NCBI RefSeq assembly: GCF_004005375.1
Contig: NZ_RZUF01000013.1
Location: forward strand, 1 to 64,000
From: Rheinheimera sediminis
GTDB lineage: Bacteria; Pseudomonadota; Gammaproteobacteria; Enterobacterales; Alteromonadaceae
Reading direction: 5' to 3'
DNA length: 64,000 nucleotides
Part shown: positions 11,174 to 19,958 of the stretch, piece by piece
How positions within the stretch are numbered: position 1 is the first letter of the stretch
How the letters are laid out: the number at the start of each line of letters is the position of its first letter
Notes under the pieces: model-generated
Seen by the model: the letters and a program-made list of their open reading frames with translations, nothing else
What the model was told of the DNA's origin: nothing
Databases searched by the model: none
Made by a program: the position numbers and the translations under genes

Positions 11174-11865
11174 CCGCTATTCCTGCTATTGCGACTGTGA
11201 TCCCGGCCGCTGGTGTTGGCAAACGAATGAAAGCGGATAAGCCCAAGCAGTACCTGCCACTTTGTGGTCTGACTGTGCTGGAGCAAACTCTGCATCGCTT
11301 AAAACAAGTTCCTGCTTTACAGCAGTTTTATCTGGCGCTAAGCCCGGACGATCCTTATTTTCCCGACCTACCTTTAGCCGCTGACCGACAAATTCAACGA
11401 GTGGATGGCGGAAGCGAGCGGGCTAATTCTGTGCTCAATGCTTTAATTCAGATTGATGCACAGCAGTACCCCTGGGTTCTGGTGCATGATGCCGCCAGGC
11501 CTGTAGTGCGAGTCAGCGATATTGAGTTGTTAATTCAGTGCTGTCTGCAAAATGAACAGGGTGGTATTTTAGCTACGCCAGTACGGGATACAATGAAGCT
11601 CGCTACAGCTGAGAACACTGTAAAGCAAACCGTGGATCGCACAACTTTATGGCATGCCTACACGCCACAGCTATTTCCGACTGTTTTACTCAGAGAGGCG
11701 TTGCAACGAGCTTTAGCTCAGGGCGTGGCTATTACCGATGAGGCCAGCGCTATGGAATGGGCCGGATGGCCTGTCCAGTTAGTGCAGGGCCATTCTGACA
11801 ATATCAAAATTACTCAGGCTGAAGATTTAGCTTTGGCCACTTTTTATCTGGAGCATTCTGTATGA
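11170..11865 (+). CDS. ispD: 2-C-methyl-D-erythritol 4-phosphate cytidylyltransferase
   Basis: It transfers CMP from CTP to MEP in the non-mevalonate isoprenoid pathway. The 231-residue Rossmann-like protein begins with the nucleotide-binding signature [20 protein letters not shown] and contains [11 protein letters not shown], which carries the substrate-binding Asp and Arg. It overlaps ftsB by 4 bases upstream and ispF by 4 bases downstream. Confidence 0.96.
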   Translation: MTAIPAIATVIPAAGVGKRMKADKPKQYLPLCGLTVLEQTLHRLKQVPALQQFYLALSPDDPYFPDLPLAADRQIQRVDGGSERANSVLNALIQIDAQQYPWVLVHDAARPVVRVSDIELLIQCCLQNEQGGILATPVRDTMKLATAENTVKQTVDRTTLWHAYTPQLFPTVLLREALQRALAQGVAITDEASAMEWAGWPVQLVQGHSDNIKITQAEDLALATFYLEHSV

Positions 11866-12344
11866 TGCCGTTTCGTATTGGTCATGGTTTTGATGTGCAT
11901 GCTTTTGGTGGCGAAGGCCCTATTACTTTAGGTGGCGTAAAAATACCTTACGGACAAGGTTTACTGGCGCATTCAGATGGCGACGTGGTGTTACATGCTG
12001 TGTCCGATGCATTGTTAGGCGCTATGGCTTTAGGGGATATTGGTCATCATTTCCCTGACACAGATGCGGCCTTTAAAGGTATAGACAGCCGTATTTTGTT
12101 GCGAAAAGTATTTGCTGATGTCAAAGCTTTGGGTTACGAAGTCGGTAATCTGGATGTGACTATTATGGCTCAGGCACCAAAAATGGCTCCTCATGTCGAT
12201 GCGATGCGCGCCTGTATTGCCGAGGATCTGGTCTGTGGTTTATCGCAAGTCAATGTCAAAGCGACTACAACAGAGAAACTGGGTTTTGTTGGTCGTAAAG
12301 AAGGCATAGCTGTTGAAGCGGTAGTGCTGTTGGTGAAATCCTGA
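11862..12344 (+). CDS. ispF: 2-C-methyl-D-erythritol 2,4-cyclodiphosphate synthase
   Basis: It cyclises CDP-ME 2-phosphate to MEcPP, the step that follows IspD and IspE. The 160-residue protein has the zinc ligands in GHGFDVHAF and the conserved [21 protein letters not shown] segment. The C-terminus [15 protein letters not shown] is typical of the trimeric family. It is coupled at both ends: 4 bases overlap with ispD, and its stop TGA shares its last base with the truD ATG. Confidence 0.97.
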   Translation: MMPFRIGHGFDVHAFGGEGPITLGGVKIPYGQGLLAHSDGDVVLHAVSDALLGAMALGDIGHHFPDTDAAFKGIDSRILLRKVFADVKALGYEVGNLDVTIMAQAPKMAPHVDAMRACIAEDLVCGLSQVNVKATTTEKLGFVGRKEGIAVEAVVLLVKS

Positions 12345-13396
12345 TGCAAAATACAGTACAGCTGCCAAGCTTAAGTTATTTATATGGTCAGCCTGAAACG
12401 ACCGCTTTATTGCGTGTACAACCTGATGATTTTATTGTGCATGAAGAGCTTAGCTTTACGCCCACCGGTGCTGGCGAACATATGCTGCTATTGGTGGAAA
12501 AAATTGGCCAGAATACTCAGTATGTCGCCAAACTGCTGGCTGAATTAGCTGGCTGTAAAGCGCGCCAGGTCAGTTATGCCGGGTTAAAAGACCGACACGC
12601 CGTTACCCGTCAGTGGTTTTGTTTACCTGTGCCCATTAAGCAAGAATTAAACTGGCAAGAGTGGAACATCGAAGGCGTCAAAATTCTCGACAGCATACGA
12701 CATCAGCGCCGCTTAAAATTAGGCTCGATAAAATACAATGAGTTTAGCCTGACGTTGCGCGATGTCAGCGATATTCCAGCGCTGCTAAAGCGACTGGAGT
12801 TGGTGAAACAAGGCGTGCCGAATTATTACGGCGAACAACGTTTTGGCATTCAGGGCGGCAATTTACGTCTAGCCGAGCAGCTGTTTTCCGGTGGCGGTAT
12901 TGAGGACCGCAAAATTCGAGGTTTAGCATTGTCGGCCAGCCGTTCATTTTTGTTTAATTTACAGGTCGATGCCCGTGTCAAAGCTGGCACTTTTAATCAG
13001 CTTCTTAAAGGCGAAGTGGTACAGCTGGATGGTTCAGGCTCAATTTTTAAAGTGCCTGAAATTGATGAGACCTTAAAACAACGATTACTGGATGCCGACA
13101 TTCACCCAACAGCAGGTTTACCAGGCTTAGGTGAGCCTTTAATTGCGGCAGAAGCGCTGACCTTTGAGCAACAGAGTCTGACGCAATGGCAGCATTGGGT
13201 CAACAAACTGGCACAACTGAATGTCAGGGCAGAACGGCGCAGTATCAGAGTGTTGCCGAAAGATTTAAAGGCCGAAGTACAGGGCCAAAATGTAAAAATT
13301 AGCTTTAAACTCTATTCTGGTTGTTTTGCTACCTCTGTACTAAGAGAGCTGGTGGATTATCAGGACGTACAGCGTAATTACGCCACTTTGGATTAA
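12344..13396 (+). CDS. truD: tRNA pseudouridine(13) synthase TruD
   Basis: It makes pseudouridine-13 in tRNA-Glu. The 350-residue protein contains the TruD signature YAGLKDRHAVTRQWF, whose Asp is the catalytic residue, and NYYGEQRFG in the insertion domain. Translation starts on the last base of the ispF stop (TGATG), which implies reinitiation. truD precedes surE, as in E. coli. Confidence 0.96.
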   Translation: MQNTVQLPSLSYLYGQPETTALLRVQPDDFIVHEELSFTPTGAGEHMLLLVEKIGQNTQYVAKLLAELAGCKARQVSYAGLKDRHAVTRQWFCLPVPIKQELNWQEWNIEGVKILDSIRHQRRLKLGSIKYNEFSLTLRDVSDIPALLKRLELVKQGVPNYYGEQRFGIQGGNLRLAEQLFSGGGIEDRKIRGLALSASRSFLFNLQVDARVKAGTFNQLLKGEVVQLDGSGSIFKVPEIDETLKQRLLDADIHPTAGLPGLGEPLIAAEALTFEQQSLTQWQHWVNKLAQLNVRAERRSIRVLPKDLKAEVQGQNVKISFKLYSGCFATSVLRELVDYQDVQRNYATLD

Positions 13397-13424
13397 TCGA
13401 TTTTATGGCGACGGCGGGTGATGA

Positions 13425-14177
13425 ATGCGGATTTTATTGAGTAACGACGATGGCGTATATGCTAAAGGTATACAGGTATTGCAGCAGGCCTTATCTGAAA
13501 TTGCAGAAGTAACTACGGTAGGACCGGATCGTAATTGCAGCGGCGCCAGTAACTCACTGACCTTGCTTAACCCTTTACGTACACAACAACTGGACAATGG
13601 TTTTATTGCAGTCAATGGCACACCAACAGATTGCGTGCATTTGGCTATTAGTCAGTTATTGGCTGATACACCAGATCTGGTCGTAGCTGGTATTAATCAC
13701 GGCGCTAATTTAGGTGACGATGTATTGTATTCAGGCACAGTGGCTGCAGCGACAGAAGGCCGGCATTTAGGTTTACCTGCTATTGCTGTCTCTTTGGCCG
13801 GGCGAGATGAGCAGCATTTTGCTACAGCTGCCTATGTGACTGTTCAGGTGATTAAAAAGCTTAAATCTCACCCTCTGCCTGCAGATCAAATCTTAAATAT
13901 TAATGTTCCTGCTATCCCCTTAGAACAACTCAAAGGTATTCAGGTGACTCGTTTAGGCCGGCGCCATAAAGCTGAAACTATGCAAAGTTCAACTGATCCC
14001 TGGGGGAGAGCCATTTATTGGTACGGCTCTTTAGGGCCAGAGCTCGATGCAGGCCCGGGCACTGATTTTTATGCCGTCGCTCAGGGTTTTGCTTCAATTA
14101 CCCCTTTGCATGTGGATATGACTGCTTATCGTAGTATGGAATTGTTAACGGACTGGTTAGATGGAATTGAGTGTTAA
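13425..14177 (+). CDS. surE: 5'/3'-nucleotidase SurE
   Basis: A metal-dependent nucleoside monophosphate phosphatase linked to stationary-phase survival. The 250-residue protein begins [15 protein letters not shown], with the DD metal site, and has the S/N motif GASNSLT and the [18 protein letters not shown] loop that completes the active site. An out-of-frame ATG lies 4 bases upstream, and the in-frame ATG 13425 gives the exact family N-terminus. pcm follows after 3 bases. Confidence 0.96.
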   Translation: MRILLSNDDGVYAKGIQVLQQALSEIAEVTTVGPDRNCSGASNSLTLLNPLRTQQLDNGFIAVNGTPTDCVHLAISQLLADTPDLVVAGINHGANLGDDVLYSGTVAAATEGRHLGLPAIAVSLAGRDEQHFATAAYVTVQVIKKLKSHPLPADQILNINVPAIPLEQLKGIQVTRLGRRHKAETMQSSTDPWGRAIYWYGSLGPELDAGPGTDFYAVAQGFASITPLHVDMTAYRSMELLTDWLDGIEC

Positions 14178-14180
14178 GTT

Positions 14181-14819
14181 ATGGCTGTAGTGACCCATCG
14201 CAGTGCCGCGGTATTGGCACAGAAACTTCAGCAAGATGGCATTCAGGACTCAAGAGTGTTAGCTGCTATAGCACAAACTCCACGGCATTTATTCGTTGAA
14301 GCTGTGCTGGCACACAAGGCCTACGAAAATACCGCTTTGCCCATAGGTCAAGGGCAAACCATTTCACAGCCTTATATAGTGGCGAAAATGACAGAGTTAC
14401 TGCTGCAATCGCAACAATGTCAAAAAGTACTGGAAATCGGTACTGGTTCAGGTTACCAAACCGCGGTATTAGCGCGTTTATTTTCACAAGTTTGTAGTGT
14501 AGAGCGTATAAAGTCGTTGCAGTTTCAAGCCAAGCGTCGTTTGCAGCAGCTGGACTTGCATAATGTGTCTATGAAACATGGTGACGGTTGGCTTGGATGG
14601 GCAACCAAAGCTCCTTTTGACTGTATTATAGTCACAGCGGCACCTCATCAAGTGCCACAAGCCTTGCTACAACAACTGGATGAAGGTGGGATACTGGTGA
14701 TCCCTGTTGGGGCTCAGGAACAGGTATTAAGGGTATTTACTCGTGTAGGTGATACCTTTGAACAGAAAGACGTTGAGGCGGTACGTTTTGTGCCATTAGT
14801 GCCAGGCGAGCTGGCGTAA
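14181..14819 (+). CDS. pcm: Protein-L-isoaspartate O-methyltransferase
   Basis: It methylates L-isoaspartyl residues in damaged proteins using S-adenosylmethionine, initiating repair. The 212-residue protein has the active-site region ([19 protein letters not shown]) and the SAM motif [15 protein letters not shown]. The [18 protein letters not shown] motif follows. It sits between surE and yqaA in the conserved surE-pcm-nlpD-rpoS order. Confidence 0.96.
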   Translation: MAVVTHRSAAVLAQKLQQDGIQDSRVLAAIAQTPRHLFVEAVLAHKAYENTALPIGQGQTISQPYIVAKMTELLLQSQQCQKVLEIGTGSGYQTAVLARLFSQVCSVERIKSLQFQAKRRLQQLDLHNVSMKHGDGWLGWATKAPFDCIIVTAAPHQVPQALLQQLDEGGILVIPVGAQEQVLRVFTRVGDTFEQKDVEAVRFVPLVPGELA

Positions 14820-14837
14820 TTAATAAGGACAATGTAG

Positions 14838-15416
14838 TTGAAAATTTTTCAATGGATGTATGACAAAGCTCTGGTCTGGGCCAGGCATCGCCACGCTGAA
14901 CGTTATTTAGCAGGTTTAAGTTTTACTGAATCCGTCATTTTCCCTATTCCACCTGATGTAATGCTGGCTCCTATGGCGCTTGCTCAACCAGAAAAGGCCT
15001 GGCGATTTGCCTGGGTGACGACTTTGTTCTCAGTATTGGGTGGTATTTGCGGCTATTTCCTCGGATTGTGGTTATATGAACCCGTCGTGTTGCCCGTAGT
15101 TGAATATATGGGCTATCAGGAAACCTTTGCCAAAGTAGAACATTGGTTTACAACCTATGGGGTTTGGGTGGTATTCATTGCTGGTTTTTCGCCTGTTCCT
15201 TACAAGCTATTTACCGTAGGCGCTGGTTTAATGAATATGGCATTTTTGCCTTTTGTCATTGCTTCTTTTGTCGGTCGAGCCAGTCGTTTCTTTCTGGTGG
15301 CTGGATTGATGTACTGGGGCGGTGAAAAAATGCAGCAAAAACTGCGGGATATAGTTGACTGGCTTGGCTGGGGCACAGTAGCACTTGGCGGTGTTTTGTA
15401 TTTGGTCTATCGCTAA
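14838..15416 (+). CDS. YqaA/DedA-like membrane protein
   Basis: A 192-residue inner-membrane protein of the YqaA branch of the VTT/DedA (SNARE-associated) superfamily. Hydrophobic stretches lie at about 48-70, 107-130, 132-155 and 170-190. The conserved segments FTESVIFPIPPDVMLAPMAL and the GFSPVPYKLFTVGAG loop match the re-entrant loops of the family. The start is TTG 14838, with AAGGA at the right distance; the next in-frame ATG would cut the first residues. Transport of lipid carriers is known for other DedA relatives, but the role of this branch is not established. Confidence 0.85.
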   Translation: MKIFQWMYDKALVWARHRHAERYLAGLSFTESVIFPIPPDVMLAPMALAQPEKAWRFAWVTTLFSVLGGICGYFLGLWLYEPVVLPVVEYMGYQETFAKVEHWFTTYGVWVVFIAGFSPVPYKLFTVGAGLMNMAFLPFVIASFVGRASRFFLVAGLMYWGGEKMQQKLRDIVDWLGWGTVALGGVLYLVYR

Positions 15417-15419
15417 TTA

Positions 15420-16271
15420 ATGAAATCTTTTTGTCTGTGTTGTCTGGTGTTTTTCTTAAGCGCTTGTAGCTCAAGAGAATCACCAGCGCCTGTCACTACA
15501 CTCAATGACATCAAAAACTATTATAAAAAATATCCTCAGGGAGAGCCCGGTTCTTCGCATGTAGTGCAGCCGGGTGACACGCTTTATTCCATCGCATTCC
15601 GCGCAGGTGTGGATTACCGTCAGCTGGCAAAACAAAACAATATTGCGCCACCTTATCGTATTTTGGTAGGGCAGAGAATACATTTAGTTAATAATTATGC
15701 AACATATCCAGCGTCTGGAAAGCCTGCTTTGGCGTTAAAAGGCCAAAAAAACACGACCAGTGCTGTAAAGACTCCGAAACAAACTCAAGATAAATTAACA
15801 AGTCCTAACAAAGCTATTGCGCGTAACAATCAAACGGGTTATGTTCAGAACCGGACAGTAAAGGAAAATGCAACTTCAGCGACGAGTGCTGTTTCTAGTT
15901 CAAAAGTGCGGTGGGCATGGCCAGTTCGCGGACCTATACTGGCGGGGTTTTCCAACGCTGAACATGGTAACAAAGGATTGGATATAGGAGGAAAAGCAGG
16001 TACTCCTATAAAAGCAGCAGCAGCGGGCGAAGTGGTTTATGCGGGTAATGCACTAAGAGGCTACGGCAATCTGGTGATTATTCGTCACAATGACGACTTT
16101 TTAAGTGCCTACGCTCATAACAGGAAATTATTGGTGAAGGAGCGTGATACTGTCGTAAGTGGACAAACTATAGCCGAAATGGGCAATACAGATGCACCCT
16201 CAGTTCGGTTGCATTTTGAGATCCGTTTTCGTGGTAAAACTGTAGACCCAAAACGATACTTAAATAATTAA
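15420..16271 (+). CDS. nlpD: Murein hydrolase activator NlpD
   Basis: An outer-membrane lipoprotein that activates the amidase AmiC at the septum. The 283 residues have a lipobox with acylated Cys at C16 (FFLSAC), a LysM domain (about 43-88, VVQPGDTLYSIAFRAG) and a low-complexity linker. The C-terminal LytM/M23 domain (about 162-280) has lost active-site zinc ligands: GNKGLDIGG where active enzymes have HxGxD, and AYAHN. That degeneracy is normal for NlpD, which does not cut murein itself. In E. coli the main rpoS promoter lies within nlpD, so the same is likely here. Confidence 0.95.
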   Translation: MKSFCLCCLVFFLSACSSRESPAPVTTLNDIKNYYKKYPQGEPGSSHVVQPGDTLYSIAFRAGVDYRQLAKQNNIAPPYRILVGQRIHLVNNYATYPASGKPALALKGQKNTTSAVKTPKQTQDKLTSPNKAIARNNQTGYVQNRTVKENATSATSAVSSSKVRWAWPVRGPILAGFSNAEHGNKGLDIGGKAGTPIKAAAAGEVVYAGNALRGYGNLVIIRHNDDFLSAYAHNRKLLVKERDTVVSGQTIAEMGNTDAPSVRLHFEIRFRGKTVDPKRYLNN

Positions 16272-16367
16272 ATACAATAATAAAAAAACATCACCCCGAA
16301 AGGGCAAAAGGTAGGGATACCAAGCAGTTCAGGTGATACCCAAAGCTTGTAGAAGTGGGAGAAGGAT

Positions 16368-17375
16368 ATGGGCCATAAAGATGACGATGATGTAATAGAA
16401 TTTAAAGAAGCCGAATTAACGGATGATATTAGTGATGTTAGTTTAGTGGATGACGACAGTGCCGAACCAGATTTAGCTGCTTTGGCAGCGGAAGAAGACA
16501 ATACTACTGAAGACGTATTTACCCCTAATGATAACCAGCGTGCTATGGACGCGACCCAGATTTATCTGGGAGAAATTGGTTTTTCCCCCTTATTATCCGC
16601 CGAAGAAGAAGTGTATTTTTCCCGCCTTGCGCTCAAAGGCGACAAAGCAGCCCGTAAACGTATGATTGAAAGTAATTTACGTTTAGTGGTGAAAATTGCC
16701 CGCCGTTATATTAATCGTGGTTTAGCTTTGCTGGATCTGATTGAAGAGGGCAATCTGGGCCTGATCCGGGCCGTGGAAAAATTTGATCCTGAACGCGGTT
16801 TCCGTTTTTCAACTTATGCCACCTGGTGGATCCGCCAAACCATAGAACGGGCCATCATGAACCAGACCCGAACCATTCGTTTGCCTATTCATGTGGTCAA
16901 AGAGCTGAATATCTATCTGCGTGCCGCCCGCGAGTTATCACAACGACTCGATCATGAGCCGACACCTGAGGAAATTGCAGCAGCCTTAGACAGGCCGGTT
17001 GAAGAAGTTCGCAAAATGTTGAAGTTGAACGAAAAAATTACTTCAGTGGACACTCCGGTTCCCGGTTCATCAGAGAAGCAGTTGCTTGACGTATTGGCGG
17101 ATGAAAAAGAACTAGGCCCTGAAACTGAATTACAGGATGCTGATATTCGTCAGCATTTGGTGATTTGGTTGGATGAACTTAATGCTAAACAACGCGAAGT
17201 GTTAGCCCGACGTTTTGGCCTGTTAGGCTATGAGCCGTCGACGCTGGAGGATGTAGGTAAAGAAATTGGTTTAACCCGCGAACGAGTGCGGCAAATTCAG
17301 GTAGAGGCTCTTCGTCGCCTGCGTGAAATCGTCACTCACCAGGGGCTGAATATCGAAACCTTATTCCAGGAATAG
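16368..17375 (+). CDS. rpoS: RNA polymerase sigma factor RpoS
   Basis: The general stress and stationary-phase sigma factor. The 335-residue protein has an acidic N-terminus (about 1-50) followed by region 1.2 ([21 protein letters not shown]). Region 2 follows ([17 protein letters not shown], then [18 protein letters not shown]), then region 3, and region 4 with its helix-turn-helix ([28 protein letters not shown]). AGAAGGAT lies just before the ATG. A 96-base leader separates it from nlpD. Transcription ends at the palindrome at 17385. Confidence 0.97.
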   Translation: MGHKDDDDVIEFKEAELTDDISDVSLVDDDSAEPDLAALAAEEDNTTEDVFTPNDNQRAMDATQIYLGEIGFSPLLSAEEEVYFSRLALKGDKAARKRMIESNLRLVVKIARRYINRGLALLDLIEEGNLGLIRAVEKFDPERGFRFSTYATWWIRQTIERAIMNQTRTIRLPIHVVKELNIYLRAARELSQRLDHEPTPEEIAAALDRPVEEVRKMLKLNEKITSVDTPVPGSSEKQLLDVLADEKELGPETELQDADIRQHLVIWLDELNAKQREVLARRFGLLGYEPSTLEDVGKEIGLTRERVRQIQVEALRRLREIVTHQGLNIETLFQE

Positions 17376-17384
17376 TCTGTAAAG

Positions 17385-17444
17385 ATGGGGTCAGATCACA
17401 GTGTTAACTATTGACTTAACACTGTGATCTGACCCCATTTTTTT
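17385..17444 (+). repeat. 23-bp perfect palindromic repeat acting as rpoS terminator
   Basis: Arms 17385-17407 and 17416-17438 are perfect reverse complements around an 8-base loop, and a run of seven T ends at 17444. The outer arms read ATGGGGTCAGATCACAG. The same core recurs at 58880-58918 and partly at 10075-10107 and 14-29, so this is a dispersed repeat that doubles as an intrinsic terminator 9 bases after the rpoS stop. Confidence 0.85.
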
Positions 17445-17541
17445 GGGCTGGCACAACCCTTGCTCTTTTCTGATACAGAACAAAAAAAGCAGGCCTTGAA
17501 CTGATGTTGTTCGGGTTGTATCGGACGGGAAGGAGTCGCCA

Positions 17542-18993
17542 ATGGGTGCAAAAAGTTTTGGGCACTATCAACAAATTGAGCAGTGTTTTGATGAGTTGGT
17601 ACAAGCGGATGGACAAATACGATCACCAGCTGCTGCTATAGCCCGTTTTATAGATCGTCATGGTTCTGCTGAGCTGATTCAGAGGCAAAATCAGTTAAAT
17701 CAAACGATTAGCTCTATGGGTGTCTGTTTTACCTTGTATTCAGACGGTAATAATATTGATCGTTGTTGGCCCTTGGATGTGATGCCGCGTACCATTCCCA
17801 GCTCAGAATGGCAAAAAACCAGTGCTGGCTTAAAACAGCGCCTGGCTGCGTTAAACCTGTTTATCGATGACTTGTATCACGACCAGCGTATTCTTAAGGA
17901 CGGTGTAGTACCATCGGATTTAGTGCTGGATTCCCGCAATTATCTTGCACCATGTAAGGGCATTTCGCCCCTTTATGGGGTGTGGGCCAATATATGTGGG
18001 ACTGATTTGGTGCGTGATGGTTCTGGCCAGTTTTTAGTGCTGGAAGATAATTTACGGGTGCCGTCCGGTGTGTCCTATATGCTGGAAAACCGCACCGTGA
18101 TGAAACGAGTCTTTCCGGAATTATTTGCCGACTCTTTTATCTACCCTGTAGACGATTACCCACATCAGCTCTGGCGCATGTTAGCCTCTTTATCGCCTCG
18201 CCCTGGTGACGTGCCTTGCATAGTACTGCTGACTCCTGGTGTCTATAACTCAGCTTATTTTGAGCATAGCTTTTTAGCTCAGCAAATGGGTGTTGAACTT
18301 GCCGAAAATACAGATTTAGTGGTGCAGGACGACATAGTTTATTTAAAAACTCTGCATGGCTTGCAGCGTGTCGATGTGATTTACCGCAGAGTGGATGATG
18401 TGTTTATCGATCCGCTGGCGTTTCGGCCTGATTCAGTCTTGGGTATTCCGGGTTTAATTAAGGCTTGGGCCAAAGGTAATGTGTCTATCGCTAACGCTCC
18501 TGGCTCTGGTGTGGCGGACGACAAAGTGATTTATGCTTATGTACCGCAAATCATTAATTATTATCTGGGTGAGCAGCCGCTGATTGACAATGTTCCCACC
18601 TATTTATGTCTAGACGCAAAGCAGCGTGAGTATGTGCTGGCCAATCTGGATCAACTGGTGGTGAAGCCTGCCAATGAATCCGGTGGTTATGGCATTTTAA
18701 TAGGCCCACGTTCCACTAAAGAAGAACAACAACAGATGGCGGAAGCCATCAAAGCCAATCCTCGTAATTTTATTGCCCAGCCGACACTGGCGTTATCCAC
18801 TGCCCCTACTTTATGTGATGGCGTGCTCGAACCACGGCATTTAGATTTACGGCCCTTTATTTTGCAGGGCAGAGATTTGTACTGCACCACAGGCGGATTA
18901 AGCAGGGTGGCGCTGAAAAAAGGCTCTTTGGTGGTCAACTCGTCGCAAGGCGGCGGTAGCAAAGATACCTGGATCATCAACGATGAGGTCTGA
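17542..18993 (+). CDS. Circularly permuted ATP-grasp protein
   Basis: A 483-residue protein of the circularly permuted type 2 ATP-grasp family (COG2308-like), predicted to ligate a carboxylate to an amine using ATP. The expected active-site motifs are intact: VLEDNLRVPSGVSYMLENR (about 170-190), YRRVDDVFIDP, and LVVKPANESGGYGILIGP (about 372-390). The last carries the ATP-binding Lys. The C-terminal QGGGSKDTWI is also present. AAGGAG precedes the ATG. It leads a four-gene run with the alpha-E gene 3 bases downstream. The family's substrate is unknown; genome-context work (Iyer and colleagues) proposed peptide synthesis or modification. Confidence 0.88.
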   Translation: MGAKSFGHYQQIEQCFDELVQADGQIRSPAAAIARFIDRHGSAELIQRQNQLNQTISSMGVCFTLYSDGNNIDRCWPLDVMPRTIPSSEWQKTSAGLKQRLAALNLFIDDLYHDQRILKDGVVPSDLVLDSRNYLAPCKGISPLYGVWANICGTDLVRDGSGQFLVLEDNLRVPSGVSYMLENRTVMKRVFPELFADSFIYPVDDYPHQLWRMLASLSPRPGDVPCIVLLTPGVYNSAYFEHSFLAQQMGVELAENTDLVVQDDIVYLKTLHGLQRVDVIYRRVDDVFIDPLAFRPDSVLGIPGLIKAWAKGNVSIANAPGSGVADDKVIYAYVPQIINYYLGEQPLIDNVPTYLCLDAKQREYVLANLDQLVVKPANESGGYGILIGPRSTKEEQQQMAEAIKANPRNFIAQPTLALSTAPTLCDGVLEPRHLDLRPFILQGRDLYCTTGGLSRVALKKGSLVVNSSQGGGSKDTWIINDEV

Positions 18994-18996
18994 TTT

Positions 18997-19956
18997 ATGT
19001 TATTAAAATCTTTAGATCATATATTCTGGTTAGGTCGTTATCTGGAACGACTGGACGACACGGCCCGCTTAATCAATGCCACCAGCCATTTACTAATAGA
19101 TAGTCACAAAGACAGCCAGTTTAGCTGGCCTTTATTGCTGGATGTGTTAGGCCAGAATAGCGAGGAACTTTTGAGTCAGCTACCCGTCAGCGATTTAACG
19201 GTAGAGCAGCAGGTCATGGGATATCTAATTACAGATGTCTACAGTCAGGTATCGATACGTTCGGCCTGCAGCGCGTTAAAACAAAACGCCAGAACAGTGC
19301 GACAGCTGATCCCCCGAGATATGTGGGAGGAATTGAATTCACTGGATTTGTTTTTACAAGAGCATTGCCAACAATTACAGGGACGTCAGCACAGATACCG
19401 TTTAATGACCGAAGTGAGTCGTCGCTGCCAAATGGTGGTGGGGGTGCTGGATGGCACCATGCTGCGCAGTGATGCGTTCGATTTGTTTAATATTGGCCGG
19501 CACTTAGAGCGGGCTGATATGACGACCCGTATTATGGATGTAATGGTGTTACAGCAGTTGCAACCGACCGATATCAAAAGACCACGATTTCGCTGGACTT
19601 CGATCTTAAATGCCCTGGGCGGGGTAGAGTCGTATCACTATTATCTGGCGCATCAAAACACCGAAGTGGATGCGGTGGATTATTTACTGACGTATGCTGA
19701 TTTCCCTCGCTCTATTGCCTATTGTCTGAACAGAGTGGCGGCTTCTGCCAAAGCTCTACCTCATGGTGCTGCTATTTTGCAACGGGTCTGGCTGTTACAG
19801 GACTTGTTAAAAACACAACAGCTGGCGGAACTAACGACAGGCCAGCTGCATCAGCTGATCGATCAACTTCAGACAGGAATCATTGAATTGCATCAGGTCA
19901 TCAGCACTCCTTCACTTGAGTTTTCTTCAGAGCTCAGTCAACAAATGTCGGCTTGA
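18997..19956 (+). CDS. Alpha-E domain protein (DUF403)
   Basis: A 319-residue all-alpha protein of the alpha-E family (COG2307), which nearly always neighbours the permuted ATP-grasp. It begins with the signature LDHIFWLGRYLERLDDTARL and has a second conserved helix pair (FDLFNIGRHLERADMTTRIMDV), each with the GR(Y/H)LER core. No catalytic role is established; it is thought to partner the ATP-grasp. It starts 3 bases after that gene and its stop overlaps a possible TTG start of the next, so the run is an operon. Confidence 0.87.
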   Translation: MLLKSLDHIFWLGRYLERLDDTARLINATSHLLIDSHKDSQFSWPLLLDVLGQNSEELLSQLPVSDLTVEQQVMGYLITDVYSQVSIRSACSALKQNARTVRQLIPRDMWEELNSLDLFLQEHCQQLQGRQHRYRLMTEVSRRCQMVVGVLDGTMLRSDAFDLFNIGRHLERADMTTRIMDVMVLQQLQPTDIKRPRFRWTSILNALGGVESYHYYLAHQNTEVDAVDYLLTYADFPRSIAYCLNRVAASAKALPHGAAILQRVWLLQDLLKTQQLAELTTGQLHQLIDQLQTGIIELHQVISTPSLEFSSELSQQMSA

Positions 19957-19958
19957 GG

